From the NCBI GenBank assembly GCA_001817765.1, contig MHIZ01000023.1, positions 1 through 18,562 of the forward strand: a stretch of 18,562 nucleotides of DNA, read 5' to 3'. This DNA comes from Candidatus Colwellbacteria bacterium RIFCSPLOWO2_02_FULL_44_20b (GTDB lineage: Bacteria > Patescibacteriota > Minisyncoccia > UBA6257 > Colwellbacteraceae). A program made the translations under genes and the position numbers. Of this stretch, positions 13,223 through 18,562 are shown piece after piece (the first letter of the stretch is position 1; every line of letters starts with the position of its first letter). The notes beneath the pieces were generated by a model. It was not told the origin of the DNA and did no database searches. It worked only from the letters and a program-made list of their open reading frames with translations.

Positions 13223-13732
13223 ATGACTATCGAAAAGCCTCTTTTCAACGGTAATCTTTACATTCAACACAAGGATAAGGCGACAGCGCGAATGGATGAG
13301 TATGAAGCGTCCGTGACGTTTAAACCGGTGATACTTCAGCATTTTATGGTTTGGGGGATTTCTACAGATCAGGATCGTCTAGAGGTCGCGCTACCATTCT
13401 TTGAGCTTCAGGAGACCTCAGAAGAGACTCTTAGGGTAACGAGATCTAACTTCTTTGGCAACCGTTTTTATCTTGATGTCGAATTTCTGAAGCTTAAGAA
13501 TAGCAGTGGAGTGTTTGTTTTTGATGCGGGTGTTATGCCGGGGAGTACTGTCACCTTCTTTTTTAGAAGTATAAAAGACGAGAGGAAACCGGATGAGTTC
13601 CGGAGTGATCGTTCTTCTGACTTCATTGAAGTTGAGATTCCCGGATCGTTCCGGTTTCAGAAGTTTATCGACTCGCTTGATCATATTCGTGAACGTCTTG
13701 TTCCACGGGTAGGTTTTGGCGCTCATCCTTGA
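13223..13732 (+). CDS. Orphan protein of unknown function
   Basis: 169 residues; I do not recognise a family. The sequence alternates hydrophobic and polar residues in strand-like stretches (NLYIQHKDK, YEASVTFKPVILQHFMVWGI, NRFYLDVEFLKLK, SGVFVFDAGV, STVTFFFRSI, DFIEVEIPGSF), so a soluble beta-rich domain is likely, ending with a helix (FQKFIDSLDHIRERLV). No signal peptide, membrane span or cysteine is seen. It appears to be its own unit: a possible promoter and hairpin precede it and a good terminator follows at 13764. The ATG at 13223 has an AT-rich context without SD. Codon use looks like its neighbours, so I see no sign of recent transfer. Confidence 0.72.
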   Translation: MTIEKPLFNGNLYIQHKDKATARMDEYEASVTFKPVILQHFMVWGISTDQDRLEVALPFFELQETSEETLRVTRSNFFGNRFYLDVEFLKLKNSSGVFVFDAGVMPGSTVTFFFRSIKDERKPDEFRSDRSSDFIEVEIPGSFRFQKFIDSLDHIRERLVPRVGFGAHP

Positions 13733-13763
13733 GTTATATAAGATCATGTCGTGCAGTCACTAT

Positions 13764-13796
13764 TCCCACCTTTTCAGGTGGGATTTGTGTTTTTTC
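13764..13796 (+). terminator. Intrinsic terminator after the orphan gene
   Basis: TCCCACC (13764-13770) pairs perfectly with GGTGGGA (13777-13783) across TTTTCA, followed by TTTGTGTTTTTTC. It separates the orphan gene from the DUF763 gene, which starts 23 bases after the T-run. Confidence 0.75.
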
Positions 13797-13805
13797 GTGG
13801 AGTGT

Positions 13806-13811
13806 TAGAAT
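13806..13811 (+). promoter_or_regulatory. -10 element placed for a leaderless DUF763 transcript
   Basis: TAGAAT (5/6) ends seven bases before the ATG at 13819, so transcription from it would start at or next to the start codon. No strong -35 is seen (TTGTGT at 13785-13790, spacer 15). Confidence 0.35.
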
Positions 13812-13818
13812 AGAGGCA

Positions 13819-14979
13819 ATGCATCGAGGTGTCGCAACATTTACTTTAGATTACGGGAAGTGTCCGAAATGGTTGTTTGACCGAATGGTTACCCTTGGAC
13901 GGGAGATGACGCGAGTTATTGTCGAGGAGTATGGGGCGGATCAGTATATCAAACGAATCGCGGATCCAGTGTGGTTTCAGTCTTTGGGAACTGTTTTAGC
14001 GTTTGACTGGAACGCGTCGGGGCTTACAACAATTCTTACTGCGGCTTTAAAAGAGGGGATTCGGGGACGAGAAAAAGAATTCGGGATTTTTATTTGCGGC
14101 GGGAAGGGGAAGACGTCTTTAAAGACTCCCGAAGAAATTATGGCGTGGGGCGAGAAGGCGGATATTGCTCCAGAAGAAACACAAGCTCTTGTTTACAATT
14201 CGAAAATGAGCGCGAAGGTTGACAGCGCTTTAGTACAAGACGGGTACGCAATCTATCATCACTCATTTTTCTTTTCGAAAAACGGCGCGTGGGCGGTTGT
14301 ACAACAGGGAATGAATACGAAAAGCGTGACGGCGCGGCGATACCATTGGTTTTCAGAGAGCGCAAAAGATTTGGTTTGTGAGCCGCATTCAGGAATCGCG
14401 TCTCAATTATTATCAGGTCACACGCTTAACCTTTCTGCGCAAAAAAGCAGTGCAACGCGGGAGTTGAGCACCGAGCTTGTTCGGTCGGGTTACGCAACGC
14501 TTATGAAAGATATTCAGCTTCTCAGAAAGCACTCCTCGACCCTTCATACAATGGTTTCGTTTCGACACGGTTCCGCGGGGCAACTTACGCTTCTTGAGTT
14601 GGAGAACAGAGAATTCACAACACATCCAGTTGTACAGGAAGATTTTTCAAAAAGCCGCTATTTAGAAAAAGTTTTTTCACGGGTTTGCTACGAAAAACCT
14701 GAGAATTACGAACAGCTTCTTGCAATACCGGGAGTAGGACCGAAGACAATGCGGGCGCTCGCGCTTGTTGGGGAAGTTGTGTATGGCGCGAAACCGTCAT
14801 ACGAAGATCCGGCACGATATAGCTTTGCGCATGGCGGGAAAGACGCAACGCCATATCCGGTTGATCGAAAAACGTACGATACGACAATCTCTGTTATGCG
14901 ACGATTAGTTTCAAGGACGCGCCTTGAACAATTGGATAAACAAAAAATTCTCGAGAGAATACCACTATCCACAGTATGA
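13819..14979 (+). CDS. DUF763 family protein
   Basis: 386 residues from ATG 13819 (the frame is open to 13729 but crosses the terminator). It matches the DUF763 family that I know mainly from archaea and some bacteria: HRGVATFTLDYGKCPKWLFDRM at the start, IADPVWFQSLGTVLAFDWNASG, a GGKGKTSLKTPEEI segment, KMSAKVDSALVQDGYAIYHH with WAVVQQGMN and ARRYHW soon after, EPHSGIASQ, and later LLAIPGVGPKTMRALALVGEVVYG plus SFAHGGKDATPYPVDRKTYD. The GVGPKTMRAL stretch is a helix-hairpin-helix-like DNA-binding element as in DNA glycosylases, so a nucleic-acid role is a reasonable inference, but the function is undescribed as far as I know. It stands alone between a terminator and the pilin-like gene. Confidence 0.85.
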   Translation: MHRGVATFTLDYGKCPKWLFDRMVTLGREMTRVIVEEYGADQYIKRIADPVWFQSLGTVLAFDWNASGLTTILTAALKEGIRGREKEFGIFICGGKGKTSLKTPEEIMAWGEKADIAPEETQALVYNSKMSAKVDSALVQDGYAIYHHSFFFSKNGAWAVVQQGMNTKSVTARRYHWFSESAKDLVCEPHSGIASQLLSGHTLNLSAQKSSATRELSTELVRSGYATLMKDIQLLRKHSSTLHTMVSFRHGSAGQLTLLELENREFTTHPVVQEDFSKSRYLEKVFSRVCYEKPENYEQLLAIPGVGPKTMRALALVGEVVYGAKPSYEDPARYSFAHGGKDATPYPVDRKTYDTTISVMRRLVSRTRLEQLDKQKILERIPLSTV

Positions 14980-15002
14980 ACATTTTATCTCTCAAACAGC
15001 GC

Positions 15003-15008
15003 TATACT
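15003..15008 (+). promoter_or_regulatory. -10 element upstream of the giant pilin-like gene
   Basis: TATACT (5/6) lies 40 bases before the ATG at 15049; no clear -35 is at the right distance (ACATTT at 14980). A start near 15015 would coincide with a tiny frame, MNGEDSF (15016-15039), nine bases ahead of the main ATG. Confidence 0.33.
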
Positions 15009-15048
15009 TAATTTAATGAATGGTGAAGATTCATTTTAGTAATTGACG

Positions 15049-18000
15049 ATGGGAAATAATTTGCGTACACGCGGTTTTACGATGCTTGAACTTCTCTTAG
15101 GAGTTGGTATTTTGGCGTTCCTTTTTACTATTGTTGTTGTTTTCCTTGATCCAGCGAGCATTCTCGCGGAAACTCGAGATTCAACACGCATTAGTGAACT
15201 CCAGAAGCTTCACGATGTTATTTATCTTGCGCGTATCTCAAACTCTGCACTCTTGAGCAACGTCCAACAAAATGTCATTTATGTTTCTTTGCCGGATACG
15301 GACGGCGATCAGTACTGTAACGAGTATGCGTTGCCTGTTGTTGAGGCGCCCTGGAACTATCGATGCCTTGCGTCAGTGGAGACGATTAGTAACACTGATG
15401 GTAATGGCTGGATACCGGTTAACCTTTCTTTGGTAGCTCAAACTCAAGGAGGAGAGACTCTTTCGCGTTTGCCTGTTGATCCCAAAAACAACGAAGCATA
15501 TTTCTATACCTATAACGGAGGAGCGACTGTCGGCAGTTATTCGCTTGTGGTTCGACTTGAGTCTGAGAAGTACGTTGCTCAAGAGGCCTCGGCAGACGGT
15601 GGTTTAGAGGAGAACAATGAAATTTTTGAGACTGTTCCCGTTTCTTACACGCCAGAAACTCCTCCCGAGACACCGCCTCCGCCGCCTTTAGTACCGCCGT
15701 CTGTTACGACAACTTCCGCGAGTGGCATCACTTCAACGGGCGCGGTCTTAAATGCCCAAGGGGATCCGAATGGTGGGAGCGCGACGGGATGGTTTCGCTA
15801 CAGCACAGTAGATCCTGGCGCGTGTAGTGACTCTTTCGGCACCCGGGTGCCCTCAAGTGAGGGAACAAATCTTGGTTTCGGAACAGATCCCGTTATTTTT
15901 TTACGGAGTCTCTCAGGTCTTTTACCTGATACGATATATTATTTTTGCGCGATTGCTTCGAATTCGGCTGGCAGTGGTTTTGGCAGTGTTCTTTCATTTA
16001 TAACATCAACTCCGCCGACACCGCTTCCAAATGTTACGACTAACTCAGCGTCAAGTATTGATAGTGTTTCAGCGACCTTAAATGGACAGGCGAATCCAAA
16101 TGGGTCGGCTACGACGGGTTGGTTCCGTTATAGCGCCGTTGATCCCGTAACTTGTAATGACTCTTTTGGTACGCGCGTGCCGGTTTTGGGCGGTACAAAC
16201 CTTGGTGCTGGTTCGGCAAACGTGCCCTACTTGCAAAACATTTCAAGTCTCAGTTCGAGTACGACCTACTACTTCTGCGCTATTGCCTCGAACGCAGGAG
16301 GGACTGCTTTTGGAGGAGTGTTTTCTTTTGCAACATCTTCCGCTTCGGCATGGACGCAAAGGAATATTGATACTGACCTTTATTCTCAATTTGTTATGGA
16401 TTTTATTTACGACTCGGTTTCTGGAAAATATCTTGCTGTTGGTCAAGATTCGGCAAGTGGGGGCCCTGACGCCGACGCTGTTCTTTGGGAATCAACCGAT
16501 CTTAATTCTTGGACACAAAGGAGTATTGATACGAGCGTCAATCAACAGCAAGCATATTCTATCATTTATGCCAATAGTAAGTATGTGGTGGGGGGGTATG
16601 ATTATTCTGTTGACACAACGACTGGGGACGCTGTGGTATGGGAGTCTCCAGACCTTATCAACTGGACGAAACGGGTTGTTGGTAGCGGAAGTGGTCTGCA
16701 GTCTGCGCTCGATCTTCTTTATAGCTCGGTAGCTAGCAAGTATGTTGTTGGGGGAAGGGATGGATCCGATGCTACTGTATGGGAGTCATCGGATCTTGTT
16801 GTGTGGATTAAGAGGAGTGTTGACACTGGTGCTAATTCTCAAGCTATTAAAGTGCTTTTCTATAATCCGGTTGCAGGTAAATATGTTGCGGCTGGTGAGG
16901 ATGGAGCGAGCGGTAACGCCGACGCTGTTATATGGGAGTCTACAGATCTTGTCACATGGACTCAACGAAACGTTGATATGGCTTCTGGAAGTCAGAAAAT
17001 TGATGATCTCGTTTACAATTTAGCTGCTGCTAAGTATGTGGCGGCTGGCGAGGAAAATGTGAGTGGTTCTGTTGATGCGGTTGTTTGGGAGTCAGCGGAT
17101 CTTACTACTTGGACTCGGCATAATGTAGCTACCGGCGCCTTAAATCAGGCTACTTGGTCACTTGTTTACAATCCTATGGCCAGCGAATACCTGGCTGTTG
17201 GATATGACGCTAGTTTAGGAACAAGCAATGCTGTCGGATGGACATCATCAAATCTTATTGATTGGACGCAGGAGACTATAGATGTGGGTTCAGGAACCCA
17301 AATTGCCGGGTGGGTTTTCTACGACTCAAATAATGGGAGGTATTTGACAGGAAGTTGGGATGATGATATGGCTGGCGATCCTGATGCAGTTGTTTGGGAG
17401 CGGCCGATGCAGGGAGGCGGAGGTGGCAACCTTGTTCCTCGAGAACCAACATCACTTTTTGTTGGCTATCCATCCGCGCAAACAGGAACTTCGAATCCGA
17501 CAAGTTTTGTTTACTCAACGCCATTCTTTTCGGCAGTGTATGATGATCCTGACGTAGGGGATACCGCGACAAAATACCGTATTCAGATAACACCCGCGAG
17601 TGACATTGGCTACACGACACCGGTGTTTGATTCCGGTGCCGCGGGTACGTCTCTTATTGCTCCCTGCGGGGAGGGCGCTCGATGCGGAGACATTTTTTAC
17701 AACGGTTCTTCGCTTCTCAGTGAAGGAGAGAATTATATTTGGCGAATCAAGTTCTGGGATGCTCAAGGGGGAGAAGGCGTGTGGTCTTCGAATGGGACGA
17801 TCGGGATGGCGGCGGAGACGCTTACTGCTCGGTTCTTTGTAGGTCCTGGAGACGGCGTGGTCTATGCGTCAGGTACCCCGTGTTGTAACGGGGGTACATG
17901 GGTAACGGTACAGGGACTCAGCGTGGGTCAGTTTGTTGATTCTTTGAGTGGTTCGGGGTGGGTTGGAAGAACTCGTAGTGATACTCCGTCGTCTTATATT

Positions 18001-18562
18001 GGTATCCAACGCGGATTCTTTCCGATCGACACCTCACGTCTTCCTGATAATGCGAATGTGCAGATGGCGGATCTGAATATTTATGTAACGAGCTACGACA
18101 ACTACCTTAGTTCTTCAGATCATAACTATTTTGCCGTTGTTTCGGGTACTCAAGCATCGCCGACTGTTCTTGTGACCGAAGATTACGATCAGGCGGGTCC
18201 TATGTATGGGGCGCCTGAAGGCAGTGATCAGATTACGGTTGGAGCGGCGAGCGCGTCAGGGATGTTGAACGCATGGAAAACATGGACGTTGAACGCCACT
18301 GGACTTCCGTGGGTCAGCCGGACGAGCTATACCAAGCTTGCGATTCGCGATGGATTTGACCTTAATACTTATTACCAAGACGGCAAGACGCAATTCTATA
18401 ATTATCTTTCAGAAAATCCCGGGATCAACCTTGATCCTTATCTTGAAGTTACGTATAAAATGCCTGGACAACCGATAGTAACGACGAGTCCGGCGACGAA
18501 TATTAGTTCTGTCAGTGCGGACTTGAATGGTAGTGCTAATCCGAATGGTACCTCAACGACAG
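15049..18562 (+). CDS. Giant pilin-like surface protein with Fn3-like and seven-repeat propeller regions (3' truncated)
   Basis: I translated this frame codon by codon from ATG 15049: no stop to the window end, at least 1171 residues. Residues 1-35 form a class III (type IV pilin) signal: RTRG9|F10TMLE14LLLGVGILAF, with glutamate at +5 of the mature protein. Residues 36-200 resemble a minor pilin head (GWIPVNLSL, LPVDPKNNEAYFYTYN, LESEKY). A proline hinge (about 202-217) follows. Two Fn3-like repeats (about 218-322 and 327-430) each have NPNG/WFRYS, FGTR and YYFCAIASN, with cysteine pairs at 259/300 and 369/410. Seven WT..R...VWES.DL repeats span 435-785. A beta-rich region (about 786-1140) resembles DNRLRE/carbohydrate-binding-like domains in its second half. 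A third Fn3-like repeat starts near 1141 and runs off the window. Likely an envelope-anchored adhesin or pseudopilin-type fibre component. Confidence 0.85.
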   Translation, partial: MGNNLRTRGFTMLELLLGVGILAFLFTIVVVFLDPASILAETRDSTRISELQKLHDVIYLARISNSALLSNVQQNVIYVSLPDTDGDQYCNEYALPVVEAPWNYRCLASVETISNTDGNGWIPVNLSLVAQTQGGETLSRLPVDPKNNEAYFYTYNGGATVGSYSLVVRLESEKYVAQEASADGGLEENNEIFETVPVSYTPETPPETPPPPPLVPPSVTTTSASGITSTGAVLNAQGDPNGGSATGWFRYSTVDPGACSDSFGTRVPSSEGTNLGFGTDPVIFLRSLSGLLPDTIYYFCAIASNSAGSGFGSVLSFITSTPPTPLPNVTTNSASSIDSVSATLNGQANPNGSATTGWFRYSAVDPVTCNDSFGTRVPVLGGTNLGAGSANVPYLQNISSLSSSTTYYFCAIASNAGGTAFGGVFSFATSSASAWTQRNIDTDLYSQFVMDFIYDSVSGKYLAVGQDSASGGPDADAVLWESTDLNSWTQRSIDTSVNQQQAYSIIYANSKYVVGGYDYSVDTTTGDAVVWESPDLINWTKRVVGSGSGLQSALDLLYSSVASKYVVGGRDGSDATVWESSDLVVWIKRSVDTGANSQAIKVLFYNPVAGKYVAAGEDGASGNADAVIWESTDLVTWTQRNVDMASGSQKIDDLVYNLAAAKYVAAGEENVSGSVDAVVWESADLTTWTRHNVATGALNQATWSLVYNPMASEYLAVGYDASLGTSNAVGWTSSNLIDWTQETIDVGSGTQIAGWVFYDSNNGRYLTGSWDDDMAGDPDAVVWERPMQGGGGGNLVPREPTSLFVGYPSAQTGTSNPTSFVYSTPFFSAVYDDPDVGDTATKYRIQITPASDIGYTTPVFDSGAAGTSLIAPCGEGARCGDIFYNGSSLLSEGENYIWRIKFWDAQGGEGVWSSNGTIGMAAETLTARFFVGPGDGVVYASGTPCCNGGTWVTVQGLSVGQFVDSLSGSGWVGRTRSDTPSSYIGIQRGFFPIDTSRLPDNANVQMADLNIYVTSYDNYLSSSDHNYFAVVSGTQASPTVLVTEDYDQAGPMYGAPEGSDQITVGAASASGMLNAWKTWTLNATGLPWVSRTSYTKLAIRDGFDLNTYYQDGKTQFYNYLSENPGINLDPYLEVTYKMPGQPIVTTSPATNISSVSADLNGSANPNGTSTT
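16351..17403 (+). repeat. Seven tandem protein repeats of about 50 residues (propeller-like)
   Basis: The coding sequence contains seven divergent repeats. Each starts at a tryptophan (bases 16351, 16510, 16663, 16804, 16957, 17110, 17263), giving spacings of 53, 51, 47, 51, 51 and 51 codons; the seventh is about 47 codons. The pattern is WTxRxxDT, then about 12 residues, then (I/V/F)Y...S/N...(G/S)KY(L/V)(A/V)(A/V)G.D, then DAVVWES.DL. The first six end in a W.S.(D/N)L segment; the last ends WERPMQGGGGG, which looks like closure into a glycine linker. Confidence 0.8.

Noticed and set aside
15660..15700. Frameshift or gene fusion artefact at the proline hinge
   Set aside because: The frame passes through the PPETPPPPP stretch without interruption, and proline hinges between a pilin head and Fn3 repeats are a natural linker; still worth a read-level check.
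16157..17842. Several alternative-frame ORFs inside the giant pilin-like gene
   Set aside because: The main frame is open throughout and carries the repeated W, WES and KY motifs; the other frames are by-products of its repetitive composition.
1..18562. CRISPR arrays, tRNA or rRNA genes
   Set aside because: No regularly spaced direct repeats, cloverleaf-like intergenic sequence or rRNA segments were found on reading both strands of the gaps.

Overview
The window looks like a chromosomal piece from a Patescibacteria/CPR bacterium, most likely a Parcubacteria-type lineage. The ribosomal proteins and synthetases are compact, genes are tightly packed and often overlap, recognisable Shine-Dalgarno (SD) sequences are nearly absent, and several families are typical of that radiation (baseplate J-like membrane protein, DUF763, modular pilin-like giants). 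TGA is a stop, so this is not a code-25 lineage. The assignment rests on family recognition by eye; no search was run.

Layout. 3-1091: 3' part of a baseplate J-like protein. 1189-5042: the translation/transcription core infA, rpmJ, rpsM, rpsK, rpsD, rpoA, rplQ, rplM, rpsI, all on +, with a strong attenuator-like hairpin between infA and rpmJ; RpoA lacks its C-terminal domain. 5027-6167: a DUF2238/YjdF-like membrane protein and a degenerate family-2 glycosyltransferase, overlapping each other and rpsI. 6234-9453: greA, lysS, serS. 9413-11648: an overlapping run of an FtsQ-like division protein, a small unknown protein, a TsaC/YrdC-type tRNA t6A enzyme and an alkyladenine DNA glycosylase. 11649-12134 is a 486-base non-coding stretch. 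It holds a 133-bp nested inverted-repeat element and, on the minus strand, a candidate structured small RNA with a 14-nt perfect complement to the canonical 16S rRNA 3' end. 12135-14979: ychF, an orphan gene and a DUF763 gene. 15049 to the window end: an open reading frame of at least 1171 codons encoding a type IV pilin-like N-terminus fused to Fn3-like repeats, a seven-repeat propeller-like block and a further beta-rich region.

How the genes work together. Most of the window is information processing: initiation factor, ribosomal proteins, RNA polymerase alpha, transcript cleavage factor, two tRNA synthetases, tRNA modification and a ribosome-associated ATPase/GTPase. Cell-envelope genes are interspersed (FtsQ, glycosyltransferase-like, DUF2238, giant pilin-like protein). 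The two observations most worth following are the 16S-tail-complementary minus-strand RNA locus, found among genes that mostly lack SD sequences, and the giant pilin-like fusion with exactly seven WT..R/VWES.DL repeats.
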